DNA from: Halieaceae bacterium
GTDB lineage: Bacteria > Pseudomonadota > Gammaproteobacteria > Pseudomonadales > Halieaceae
Assembly: GCA_029247075.1 (NCBI GenBank)
Contig: JAQWLX010000056.1
Span: forward strand, 1 to 49,858
DNA length: 49,858 bases
Reading direction: 5' to 3'
Part shown: in pieces, positions 1-9,420 of the stretch
How the letters are laid out: each line of letters opens with the position of its first letter
Position numbering within the stretch: position 1 is the stretch's first letter
Program-made: the position numbers and the translations under genes
The notes under the pieces: model-generated
Databases searched by the model: none
Told to the model about the DNA's origin: nothing
Seen by the model: only the letters and a program-made list of their open reading frames with translations

Positions 1-2
1 AA

Positions 3-182
3 AAACTGTATTGGAAGGATGAACTTCATTTGATTTCTGGACCAGAGCGAATTGAAGACTACTGGTGGTCTAAACCTATAAGTCGTGACTACTACATAGC
101 GAAAAATATATATGGGAATCATTACTGGATCTTCTGTAACAGAAGAACAAAGCACTGGTATATACAGGGTATATTTCCTTAA
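3..182 (+). CDS. imuB: ImuB (Y-family polymerase-like mutasome protein), C-terminal fragment cut by window edge
   Basis: Frame from nt 3 reads KLYWKDELHLISGPERIEDYWWSKPISRDYYIAKNIYGNHYWIFCNRRTKHWYIQGIFP*, matching the ImuB C-terminal signature (GPERIE..WW....RDYY.A....G..YW.F..R....W...G.F). Followed by dnaE2. Confidence 0.85.
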   Translation, partial: KLYWKDELHLISGPERIEDYWWSKPISRDYYIAKNIYGNHYWIFCNRRTKHWYIQGIFP

Positions 183-209
183 AGAATACTCAAATAAAAT
201 TTTGGGCAG

Positions 210-755
210 TTAGAGGTTGAGATTCTGATCAACCCAAATCAAATCTTTTACAGAGAAACCTGCCATGCGCGCCGCTTCTATAAATTCATCTCTTACAAAA
301 TCACTAACTTTAGGCTCCCGTGATAAAAGCCAAAGATAATTAGTATTGTAACCTGATACAAAAGCATACTGATAATTTCGATGATCTAATCCAAAAATCA
401 CATAACTCGCATAGAAAGGACCAAAAAAAGACACTTTAAGATGCCCGATACTAACATCACTAACAGATTTAGCGTGTCCCGTAATCTGCTTCCACCTACC
501 TTTTTCTTTTGAATAACCCCGGTTAATCACACGAATTTTTCCTTCAGGCAGCAAACTATACTCTGCCGTAACTGCCTCCAAATCTTTCTCGAAACGATGA
601 TTCAATCGAGCCATCTCATACCACTTTCCTAAATAGCGATCCGCAACAAACCCCTCAACGGGTTCCAAACTTTTCGGCACTCCAATACATCCTGCAATGG
701 TGATTGCAGTAATAGATAAAATCCACAAACCAAGAATTTGTACATACTTTTTCAT
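210..755 (-). CDS. blc: Blc-like outer-membrane lipocalin lipoprotein
   Basis: Lipobox ITIAGC; lipocalin motif YLGKWYEMARL; C-terminal YLWLLSREP. Confidence 0.9.
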   Translation of the reverse strand: MKKYVQILGLWILSITAITIAGCIGVPKSLEPVEGFVADRYLGKWYEMARLNHRFEKDLEAVTAEYSLLPEGKIRVINRGYSKEKGRWKQITGHAKSVSDVSIGHLKVSFFGPFYASYVIFGLDHRNYQYAFVSGYNTNYLWLLSREPKVSDFVRDEFIEAARMAGFSVKDLIWVDQNLNL

Positions 756-825
756 AAATTTATCGACCTATCTTTGCTAAGTGGAGGAATGATTAGTAAT
801 ACTTTCTGATAATTGGATTGATTTA

Positions 826-867
826 GCAACTTATTATACTGTATATTTATACAGTATAATAAGTTGC
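826..867. promoter_or_regulatory. LexA/SOS operator in a 42-bp palindrome with outward-facing TATAAT hexamers on both strands
   Basis: gcaacttattatactgtata-tt-tatacagtataataagttgc: 20-bp perfect arms, core CTGTATATTTATACAG, lying between blc (-) and dnaE2 (+). Confidence 0.85.
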
Positions 868-871
868 CAGC

Positions 872-3800
872 ATGAGAACCTTAATCACCTTCGTTAAAAT
901 GCAAATGAAACATTATGCAGAACTACATTGCTTAAGTTGCTTTAGTTTCCTACGCGGAGTATCTCAACCAGCAAAACTAGTCAAATATGCAGCAAAACTT
1001 GGTTATACAGCTATCGCAATCACAGACGAGTGTTCTCTTGCTGGAGCTGTAAAGGCACATATTGCAGCAAAATCACTAGACATTAAGTTGATTATTGGTA
1101 GTGAATTTAAGCTTGATAATGGCATGAAATTAATAGTTCTTGCACCAAACAAGTTAGCCTATAGCGAACTATCTAGCTTAATCAGTTTGGCAAGAAGACG
1201 CTGTCCTAAAGGTGAATATCGCATTTATCTGCACGATATTATATTTTATCTTAAACGATGCCTAATAATCTGGTTGCCAAGCCAAAATAATAATCTTGAA
1301 TATCAATATGGCCATCACCTAGAAAGACTCTTCCGCAATCGCATTTGGTTAGGAATAACAAGATTATTAAACAATAATGAAGTAAAAAAAAATTCAGCCA
1401 ATCAGGAATTATCTCACAGACTTTCTATACCAATGGTGGCCTGTGGCAATATACAAATGTGTCATGCCAAAAATAAACCACTTCATGATGTTTTTAGTGC
1501 TATTCGACACAACGTATCTGTTGAAGAACTTGGAACAAGACGTCTATCTAACGCTCAAAATCACCTACGAAATATAGACATCTTAACCTCACTCTATTCA
1601 GAAGAATTAATTTCTGAAACTTTACACATTGCTTCATTATGCAAGTTCAGCTTAGATGAATTATGCTATGAAGCCCCGAAAAAAACTATATCTGGAACTT
1701 GTGATGCAAATATGTATCTCAGGAATTTAGTTAATGAAGGCTCTATTCAACGCTGGCCTAGTGGCGTACCAGATAAAATACAAAAACAAATCAATTATGA
1801 ACTCGAATTAATCAATGAATTAAAGTACGAACACTACTTCTTAACTGTATACGATATAGTTCGTTTTGCCCGTGAAAAAAATATTTTGTGCCAAGGCCGT
1901 GGATCTGCAGCCAACTCTGTAATTTGCTATTGCTTGTTTATTACAGAAGTTTCTCCAGAAGAAGTCTGTATGTTATTTGAAAGATTCATTTCTCGAGAAC
2001 GTAACGAGCCTCCAGATATAGACGTAGATTTTGAGCATGAACGTCGAGAAGAAGTCATACAATATGTTTATAACAAATATGGTAGAACACAAGCTGCTCT
2101 GGTAGCGAGTATTATCACCTATCGTTCGCGTAGCGCGATTCGTGATGTTGGAAAAGCTTTAGGCTTAGATTCAGATCTTATTTATAAATTAACGCTCTCA
2201 AATTATTGGGAAGATAAAGATCCAACTATATTTAAAAGCTTTTCTGGTAAAAACATCAGAAACTACAAAAAAAAAGCATTTCTATTTTACGATTTAGTTG
2301 AACAAGTTATTGGTTTGCCCAGACATTTATCACAACATGTTGGCGGCTTCATCATAACGAACAATCCAATTTCAACCATAGTACCTATCGAAAATGCAAA
2401 TATGCCAAATCGTACGATCATACAATGGGATAAAGAAGATATTGAATCTCTAGGATTTCTTAAAATTGATCTACTATCACTTGGGATGCTATCCGCAATA
2501 AAAAAAAGTCTACAAATAATCAACTCTTACCATCCAAAAATTAAAGATATAAAAGATATACCAAGAGAAGATCCTGCTACATATAAGATGATTCAAAAAG
2601 CAGACACTATTGGAGTATTCCAGATTGAATCTCGAGCACAAATGTCCATGCTCCCAAGATTAAAACCATCTAGCTTTTATGATTTAGTTATCGAAATTGC
2701 TATTATTCGTCCTGGTCCTATTCAAGGAAATATGGTTCACCCTTATCTACGACGCAAACAAAATCTTGAAAAAATCACTTACCCTGGTGATGAAATTAGA
2801 TCCATATTAGAACGAACCTTAGGTGTTCCAATTTTTCAAGAACAAATAATCCGATTAGCAATGGTTGCAGCCGGTTTTACTGGCGGAGAAGCCGATCGAC
2901 TCAGAAGAGCAATTACTAACTGGGGGAAAAACAACCAGTTAATGATATTTGAAAAAAAATTAATTCAGGGAATGGTGCGTCGTGGCTATAAACGTACGTT
3001 TGCTGAAGAACTATTCGAACAGATTAAAGGATTTGGTGGTTATGGTTTTCCAGAATCGCATGCCGCTAGTTTCGCAATTTTATCCTACATATCAGCATGG
3101 CTAAAATGTCATCATCCTGGAGCATTTTTCACCAGCTTACTGAATAGCCAACCGATGGGTTTCTATTCACCATCACAATTAATCCAAGATGCCCAAAGAC
3201 ATGGCATAAACATACTTCCAATTGATGTCAATCAAAGCCAATGGGATCATCAGTTGCTGTCGAAAAGGCAATGGAGGACTATCCGCCTAGGCTTTAGATT
3301 GATAAAGAATCTTAGTCATAATGGTGCAGTTCGTATAACTAAAGCATCAAAAGAAGACTTCTTTATATCCACTACTGATTTACGAGAAAGAGCACAACTT
3401 GATCAAAAAGACATGGAGGCACTTGCCAAAGCCGATGCTCTAAAATCAATTACTGGCAGTCGAAAAAATTCCATCTGGGAAATTTTAATCCCAACCCCTT
3501 CACATCCATTATTAGAGGTAATAAAGAATAATAACTTTCTAAAGAGCCAAACAGGCATTCCTTCAACAAATATGATGCAAGACATTTTAGAAGATTACCA
3601 AGCAACTGGATTAAGCTTGCGATCACATCCGATAAAACTATTACGCAAGTATGCACCATTCAATAAATGCAAGTTGAACTCAGAACTTAATTCCCTTAAA
3701 AATAAACGATTTATCTGCATAATAGGCCTTGTGACTTGTCGACAACGACCAAGTACCGCATCAGGAGTTTTATTCCTAACACTAGAAGATGAAACGGGAA

Positions 3801-3988
3801 ACAGCAATGTAATTGTTTGGCCAAGAATCCAAAAAGAATTTAGTCACATTTTAACAAGAGCTTACCTGATTTTGGTAGAAGGATTGTTAGAAAACAGGGA
3901 AGGTGTGGCTAACGTAATTGCAACGAAAATTTATGATTACTCGCATGCTCTACAGTCTCTTAAACTAAAATCACGAGATTTCCACTAG
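872..3988 (+). CDS. dnaE2: Error-prone DNA polymerase III alpha subunit DnaE2 (ImuC); true start probably nt 899 or 905
   Basis: YAELHCLSCFSFLRGVSQPAKLV (PHP domain start), PDIDVDFEHERREEVIQY catalytic motif, GFGGYGFPESHAASFA, C-terminal SRDFH. Confidence 0.95.
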   Translation: MRTLITFVKMQMKHYAELHCLSCFSFLRGVSQPAKLVKYAAKLGYTAIAITDECSLAGAVKAHIAAKSLDIKLIIGSEFKLDNGMKLIVLAPNKLAYSELSSLISLARRRCPKGEYRIYLHDIIFYLKRCLIIWLPSQNNNLEYQYGHHLERLFRNRIWLGITRLLNNNEVKKNSANQELSHRLSIPMVACGNIQMCHAKNKPLHDVFSAIRHNVSVEELGTRRLSNAQNHLRNIDILTSLYSEELISETLHIASLCKFSLDELCYEAPKKTISGTCDANMYLRNLVNEGSIQRWPSGVPDKIQKQINYELELINELKYEHYFLTVYDIVRFAREKNILCQGRGSAANSVICYCLFITEVSPEEVCMLFERFISRERNEPPDIDVDFEHERREEVIQYVYNKYGRTQAALVASIITYRSRSAIRDVGKALGLDSDLIYKLTLSNYWEDKDPTIFKSFSGKNIRNYKKKAFLFYDLVEQVIGLPRHLSQHVGGFIITNNPISTIVPIENANMPNRTIIQWDKEDIESLGFLKIDLLSLGMLSAIKKSLQIINSYHPKIKDIKDIPREDPATYKMIQKADTIGVFQIESRAQMSMLPRLKPSSFYDLVIEIAIIRPGPIQGNMVHPYLRRKQNLEKITYPGDEIRSILERTLGVPIFQEQIIRLAMVAAGFTGGEADRLRRAITNWGKNNQLMIFEKKLIQGMVRRGYKRTFAEELFEQIKGFGGYGFPESHAASFAILSYISAWLKCHHPGAFFTSLLNSQPMGFYSPSQLIQDAQRHGINILPIDVNQSQWDHQLLSKRQWRTIRLGFRLIKNLSHNGAVRITKASKEDFFISTTDLRERAQLDQKDMEALAKADALKSITGSRKNSIWEILIPTPSHPLLEVIKNNNFLKSQTGIPSTNMMQDILEDYQATGLSLRSHPIKLLRKYAPFNKCKLNSELNSLKNKRFICIIGLVTCRQRPSTASGVLFLTLEDETGNSNVIVWPRIQKEFSHILTRAYLILVEGLLENREGVANVIATKIYDYSHALQSLKLKSRDFH

Positions 3989-4012
3989 ATGAAGTTAACC
4001 GCAGTTGAAACT

Positions 4013-5527
4013 TTAAGCAACTTCACTATGCACTTTAGAATTCGAAATCTTATCCTGGCATGCTGCTTCTTTCTTTGAAAATCGCAAAAAACCATCCTCG
4101 AGCACGGCTCGACGAAACATCTTACGATCCTTAAAATAGCTCTGCGGATTAATCCACGGCTCTCGGTCTCCTTGATTTGGAAGAAGATGCATTACTCGAT
4201 TCATATATCCAGGATTAAAGTCACTTATCCAAGGTTTTGCAGGCATATCATTCAATTCATCTGGCAATTGAGGCACGACCTTATGAAAGTCATTAACATC
4301 CATATGATTTAGTACTCTACATAACCATTCAGCCGTTAAATCTGCTCTAAGCGTCCAAGACGCATTAATATATCCGAAGGTACTAGTTAAGTTGGGAACG
4401 TTAGTCAGCATCAAACCCTTATAGGTCCAACATTGAGAAAAATCAGCAATCTGACCATCTACTGTGACTTCAATATCTCCCATTACATTCAATTGAAGAC
4501 CAGTTGCCGTGATAACAATATCAGCTTTTAACTCTTCACCTGACATCAAAGCAACTCCAGCAGGAGTAAATGATTTAATTTCGTCGGTTACAATTCGCGC
4601 ACTACCATTATTTATTACTTCAAAAAGATCATCATCAGGAATAAGACACATCCTTTGATCCCACGGATTATATTTCGGTGTAAAGTGCTTGCCCACATCG
4701 TAATCCTCTCCTAATGCTTGACGAACCTTACCCAAAAGAAATTCTTTTACTTTATTGGGCGCGACTCTCGTTCGATGGTATAGCCACTGCTGTCCAAGCG
4801 TATTGCGAATGCGGATCATTGAATAAGCCCACATATCAGGCAAAATAAAACGCAAAAAATTAGCCCACCGATCTATTGCAGGTCTAGAAATAACGTAACT
4901 CGGAGAGCGCTGCAGCATAATAACTTCTTCGGCCTCCCGAGCCATCGCTGGCACTAAAGTCATAGCAGTAGCACCAGAGCCAATAACCAAAACTCGCTTA
5001 CCTCGATAATCTAAATTCTTTGGCCAAAACTGTGGATGAACCAATTGACCTTTATACTCTACCTGGTTTGTAAATACTGGATCGTAAGGTTTACTATAAC
5101 TATAGTAGCCAGCACAAATATGTAAAAAATTGCTCTCAAACTGAGCTACTTCGCCACGATCTTCGATTTCAGCTTCAATCAACCATTTTGATTTATCCGA
5201 CAACCATTCGCTACGTACAACTTTATGGCCAAAAAGAATCTTATTTTCAAGCAGATATTCAGATGCTGTTTCTCTAATGTAATTCAGTATGGAAGGACCA
5301 TCTGCAATAGCCTTAGCTTCTAGCCAAGGTTTAAAACTATAGCCTAGGGTATGCATGTCACTATCAGAACGAATGCCTGGATATCGAAAAAGATCCCAAG
5401 TGCCACCTATGGCATCGCGAGCTTCTAAAATCAGAAATCGCCGTTTGGGACAGCGCTCAGCAAGATATACAGCAGCACCAATTCCCGATAGTCCAGCTCC
5501 TATAATTATTACGTCAGAACTTTGCAT
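4013..5527 (-). CDS. FAD-dependent monooxygenase (EthA/Baeyer-Villiger-like)
   Basis: GAGLSGIGAA Rossmann motif, ARDAIGGTWDLFRYPGIRSDSDMHTLGYSFKPW, second GSGATAMT motif. Confidence 0.85.
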   Translation of the reverse strand: MQSSDVIIIGAGLSGIGAAVYLAERCPKRRFLILEARDAIGGTWDLFRYPGIRSDSDMHTLGYSFKPWLEAKAIADGPSILNYIRETASEYLLENKILFGHKVVRSEWLSDKSKWLIEAEIEDRGEVAQFESNFLHICAGYYSYSKPYDPVFTNQVEYKGQLVHPQFWPKNLDYRGKRVLVIGSGATAMTLVPAMAREAEEVIMLQRSPSYVISRPAIDRWANFLRFILPDMWAYSMIRIRNTLGQQWLYHRTRVAPNKVKEFLLGKVRQALGEDYDVGKHFTPKYNPWDQRMCLIPDDDLFEVINNGSARIVTDEIKSFTPAGVALMSGEELKADIVITATGLQLNVMGDIEVTVDGQIADFSQCWTYKGLMLTNVPNLTSTFGYINASWTLRADLTAEWLCRVLNHMDVNDFHKVVPQLPDELNDMPAKPWISDFNPGYMNRVMHLLPNQGDREPWINPQSYFKDRKMFRRAVLEDGFLRFSKKEAACQDKISNSKVHSEVA

Positions 5528-5755
5528 ATTTCCGCCTTTAGATGCCTTATCGCAAAATCAGAATCAAAACAAAATCTCTAAATATAAAAAGCGTCCGAAA
5601 TCAACTTTAGCACTTGTCGCAGAATATTTGGTACAAAAAAAAACCTAAGACTCACCAATTATTTTAAATAAAAACTTATGGAACGGACTTGCGCTAGACG
5701 TCGCGAACATCTATATAGAGTATATGAATTATAAAGAATATCTTGATTAACACCC

Positions 5756-6388
5756 ATGTCAGAACCTGAATTATCCAAAGATACTTCTACAGCCCCACTT
5801 AGCGAATCCAGAAAAAAGGATATTCTAGAAAATTTACTTCCCGGAATTGGCCTTGACGGGACCAAAACACTTCTGTCTTATACGCAAGAGCGCCCAGTGG
5901 AAGCAGGGAGAATTTTAGTTGCGCAAGGAGATAAAGATACGGATCTTTTTCTGCTTCTAAGGGGCTCATTCTCGGTGTTTGAAAAGATTCGAATTAATCA
6001 ACGTGATGTTGTCTTGCAAACAGCCACCTTCCCCGCTCCTGGGATATTAGGCGAAGTTAACCTATTAATGGAATCGGCACGAAGCGCAACCGTAGCAGCT
6101 ATAGAAGAAGCTGATGTGCTCGTACTAACACATGCCTCTTTTTTATCTTTATCAGAAGAACATCCTAAACTTGCAATCGAAATCGTTAAATGTCTAGGTG
6201 TTGCGATCCATAATCGCTCGGTTTCATTCCAGCACAAAGTACGAGGAAATATCTTGCGAGAAGGCAAAACCGTTGAAGGAGGTATTGCAAAACTAGTTAG
6301 GTATATCGGCAAAGTGTCACAGTGCCCAGAGAGCGTTACTAATAAATTATTTTCCGCTGATTTAAAAGGATATAATTATGACGCATGA
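5756..6388 (+). CDS. Cyclic nucleotide-binding domain protein without a recognisable HTH
   Basis: cNMP-binding fold with GRILVAQGDKDTDLFLLLRGSFSVF and PGILGEVNLLMESARSATVAA. Confidence 0.8.
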   Translation: MSEPELSKDTSTAPLSESRKKDILENLLPGIGLDGTKTLLSYTQERPVEAGRILVAQGDKDTDLFLLLRGSFSVFEKIRINQRDVVLQTATFPAPGILGEVNLLMESARSATVAAIEEADVLVLTHASFLSLSEEHPKLAIEIVKCLGVAIHNRSVSFQHKVRGNILREGKTVEGGIAKLVRYIGKVSQCPESVTNKLFSADLKGYNYDA

Positions 6389-6462
6389 GATAACGTGATC
6401 CATAATATTTTTGATCGGATTTATTGATTTTCGAATTGGAATAAAAAAGGATACAGAAACAA

Positions 6463-6822
6463 ATGGAAATGGCCGGAACCACAAGAACACCTGAAGTGAA
6501 GATTGATTCGTCCAACTGCTCCATTAAAGGCGAATGTTACCCCGAGGATATATCTGAATTTTCTGGTCCAGTTATGGAAACGGTTCGCGAAAATCTTAGC
6601 TCTTCAGAAAGCTTCACCGTAACAATTGAACTTTATTATTTTAATAGCTCTTCAGCCAAATTTTTATTTGATTTCTTTGAGTATCTTGATCAAGCAGGAG
6701 AAGAAAAGCAGATTCGGATCGTATGGAAATATCGCACCGAGGATGACGCCATGGAAGAAGCAGGATCCGAATTCGAAGAAGATTTGGAAAATGTCTCTTT
6801 TAGTTTAGAAGCCATTAGTTAG
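6463..6822 (+). CDS. SiaC-family (DUF1987) regulatory phosphoprotein
   Basis: TPEVKID, GECYPEDISEFSGPV, ELYYFNSSSAKFLFDFFEYLD resemble SiaC; adjacent to a SiaB-like gene. Confidence 0.8.
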   Translation: MEMAGTTRTPEVKIDSSNCSIKGECYPEDISEFSGPVMETVRENLSSSESFTVTIELYYFNSSSAKFLFDFFEYLDQAGEEKQIRIVWKYRTEDDAMEEAGSEFEEDLENVSFSLEAIS

Positions 6823-6896
6823 AGGGTTTCTTGTGGCATCAGAAGACTGAAATAGTATAAAAACTAAAAATTGATCTCTAAGGGACGGTTAGTAGC

Positions 6897-7418
6897 ATGG
6901 AAAATGAAACACTAAAACTTCACGAATTAATGATTTCAAGGGGCACATTTTTCTGCTACTCAGGCCCCCTTAGCGAAGAAGTTCTTACTAGCCTATCGGG
7001 CGCAGTTAAAGAGCAACTCTCCGATTCTGAAGATCTTCCTGTGGTTAAAAAAGTCTTTGGTATATTTGTTGAACAAGCTCAGAACATCATCCGCTATTCA
7101 GTTGACCGCCTTGATCAAAGTGGAGTGGGATCAGTTGCAATAAGTAAAACTGAAAAAGGCTTTATGATAGAAGCTGTTAATTCAATAGACCCTAAAAATG
7201 TTGATAGACTTGAAGAAATACTCAAACCCTTGACCGAAATGAATAAAGATGAACTAAAATCCGCCTATAAAGATAGATTGCGGTCAGGGCCTCCCGATGG
7301 GAGTAGAGGAGCTGGGCTTGGATTTATCGAAATGGCTCGGAGAAGCTCAAAGTTTGATTACGATTTTCTAGCACATAATGCTAATACATATTTTGTTTAT
7401 AGGGGATGGGTTGAATAA
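6897..7418 (+). CDS. SiaB-family protein kinase
   Basis: GTFFCYSGPLSEEVL, FGIFVEQAQNIIRYSV, DGSRGAGLGFIEMARRSS (HATPase-like). Confidence 0.8.
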   Translation: MENETLKLHELMISRGTFFCYSGPLSEEVLTSLSGAVKEQLSDSEDLPVVKKVFGIFVEQAQNIIRYSVDRLDQSGVGSVAISKTEKGFMIEAVNSIDPKNVDRLEEILKPLTEMNKDELKSAYKDRLRSGPPDGSRGAGLGFIEMARRSSKFDYDFLAHNANTYFVYRGWVE

Positions 7419-7431
7419 ACAACTAATTAAG

Positions 7432-8466
7432 TTAACGATGCTTTGGATCCTTATAAGAAGCTAGTTTCTCTAGCGCCGAACGAAGTGAATCTTCAAGCTC
7501 ATACCGCTGAGAATCACTCAGACGATCAATCCTTGCTCTCAGCGAAGTATTTTCAGCGCTTACTTGCAGATAGTTTTTTGCGTCCTCATCGCCTAATACT
7601 TTAAAAGTTCTAACAGGATTTTGTATCCCTTTAAGAGCGACTTTGTCACACTCTTCACAAGGTATCCTATCTTTTACTGCGTTATAGGTATCGAAAGACA
7701 GTAGTATGTCTCCCGGCGTCGCCGCAGACTCTAGTCTTGAAGCCATATTAACACCCGCACCAATGACTGTATAATCTAGACGGTTCTCACTCCCAAAATT
7801 CCCGACAGTGCAGTATCCAGTACTTATTCCAGTCCTTGTCTTAAGCGGTTCTTGGAGACCAAAAGAACCCCATTTACTCTCTAGATCTAATAGCCTTTTT
7901 CGCATCTCAACAGCCATAGAAACACAGCGGTAAGCATCTTCTTCAACTCCTTGAGTTTCAGGGTCGCCAAAAAACATCATAATCGCATCACCAATATATT
8001 TATCTATCGTTGCTCCATGATTCAACGCTATTGTCGACATTTCATTTAGATAAAAATTTAATGCCCCCGTTAAGTCCTCAGACTGAAGATTTTCTGAGAT
8101 GGTTGTGAATCCAACAAGATCAGAAAAGAAAATTGTTAGCTTTTTCCGCGTACTAGCTACACTAACTGCCTTCTCCCCAGAAAATATCGATTGATATACC
8201 TGAGGAGAAAGATACTTAGATAATTGCTTCGATAGCCCTTCAAGCTGCTGCCTTTTCTCGTTTGCCTCTTTGGCCAAATCATTTAAGCGCTGTTCATTTC
8301 TATCATTATGCCTAACTAACCGTGACGTTGTTTTTAATAAACGCTTATATTCTGAAATTAATTCCTCATAATCCTCAGAAGAGATCGAATCTGAATTCTG
8401 ATCAAGTAACTCATTTGCACTTAACAACAGAGCTTGTTCATGTTCAAAAATACTGTCGTTCTTCAT
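7432..8466 (-). CDS. Class III adenylate/guanylate cyclase with N-terminal coiled coil
   Basis: FFSDLVGFTTISENL, GDAIMMFFGDP, LDYTVIGAGVNMASRLESAATPGDILLS. Confidence 0.9.
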   Translation of the reverse strand: MKNDSIFEHEQALLLSANELLDQNSDSISSEDYEELISEYKRLLKTTSRLVRHNDRNEQRLNDLAKEANEKRQQLEGLSKQLSKYLSPQVYQSIFSGEKAVSVASTRKKLTIFFSDLVGFTTISENLQSEDLTGALNFYLNEMSTIALNHGATIDKYIGDAIMMFFGDPETQGVEEDAYRCVSMAVEMRKRLLDLESKWGSFGLQEPLKTRTGISTGYCTVGNFGSENRLDYTVIGAGVNMASRLESAATPGDILLSFDTYNAVKDRIPCEECDKVALKGIQNPVRTFKVLGDEDAKNYLQVSAENTSLRARIDRLSDSQRYELEDSLRSALEKLASYKDPKHR

Positions 8467-8514
8467 TAGCTTACCTTTTAGAAAATTAGCCTTTCCACTT
8501 AATACTTCAATTCT

Positions 8515-9405
8515 TTACGCTAAAAATTCCACACCTTCTTTAGCAAGAATAAATTCTGGATCAGAATCTGATATATCATTGCGTTCCAGTGCTGCAAAAT
8601 AAAGATCTTCTAATTCATCATCAGAACGTGTTGGTTCGTGATGAGTTAGATAACATTTTTTCACTGATGACTCTTTTGCCGCCGCTATACTTTTATCAAA
8701 TGTCCCATGCCCCCAACCCATTTTCGACTGCTCATATTCGATATCGTCGTATGATGTATCAATAATTAAAGCATCTACATCTTTAAAAAAATCTATGATT
8801 TTTTGACGACGGGCATTGATTATCTCTTGATATGCACCATATTCAGGATCAGTTGGATCATAGATATTGTATGGCCACTCATGATCTCCGGTAAAAACAA
8901 GCGATTTATCAGCTGATTCAACGCGATACCCAAAATTGAGTACTGGATGATTTAATAAACAATTAGTCACTCTTGTTTCTCCAAATTCGATGCAGTTATT
9001 CTCCTGTAAATCTACATAGCTTAATTCTGCAGCCAATTCAGTTTCTTTCACCGGAAAATATGCATGTTCCATTTGTCTAGATAAAACTTCCTTAACACTA
9101 TGCTGAGAAACAATATCCATAGCACCATGAATAGTTATCTGATTTCCTGGAACAAAGATTGGAGAAAACATGGGTAGCCCTTGGATGTGATCCCAATGGG
9201 TATGAGACAAAAAAATGTTTATATTTATTGGAAACTCAGGCGCCAAGGTATTTCCAAGTTGGAAAATACCTGTCCCAGCATCTAAAATCACCAGTTCATC
9301 GGATGCTCCACGTATTTCTATACATGTAGTATTCCCCCCATATCGAACTGTTTTGGGTCCTGGGGTAGCTATAGATCCTCGCACACCCCAAAATTTAAAT
9401 TTCAT
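8515..9405 (-). CDS. Metallo-beta-lactamase-fold hydrolase
   Basis: FWGVRGSIATPGPKTVRYGGNTTCIEI, LSHTHWDHIQGLPMF (HxHxDH), FTGDHEW, LTHHEP. Confidence 0.85.
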   Translation of the reverse strand: MKFKFWGVRGSIATPGPKTVRYGGNTTCIEIRGASDELVILDAGTGIFQLGNTLAPEFPININIFLSHTHWDHIQGLPMFSPIFVPGNQITIHGAMDIVSQHSVKEVLSRQMEHAYFPVKETELAAELSYVDLQENNCIEFGETRVTNCLLNHPVLNFGYRVESADKSLVFTGDHEWPYNIYDPTDPEYGAYQEIINARRQKIIDFFKDVDALIIDTSYDDIEYEQSKMGWGHGTFDKSIAAAKESSVKKCYLTHHEPTRSDDELEDLYFAALERNDISDSDPEFILAKEGVEFLA

Positions 9406-9420
9406 CTAGAGCTAGCTCCT

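Noticed and set aside
5355-5648. 97-aa plus-strand ORF
   Set aside because: Mostly antisense to the monooxygenase 5' end; basic low-complexity product.
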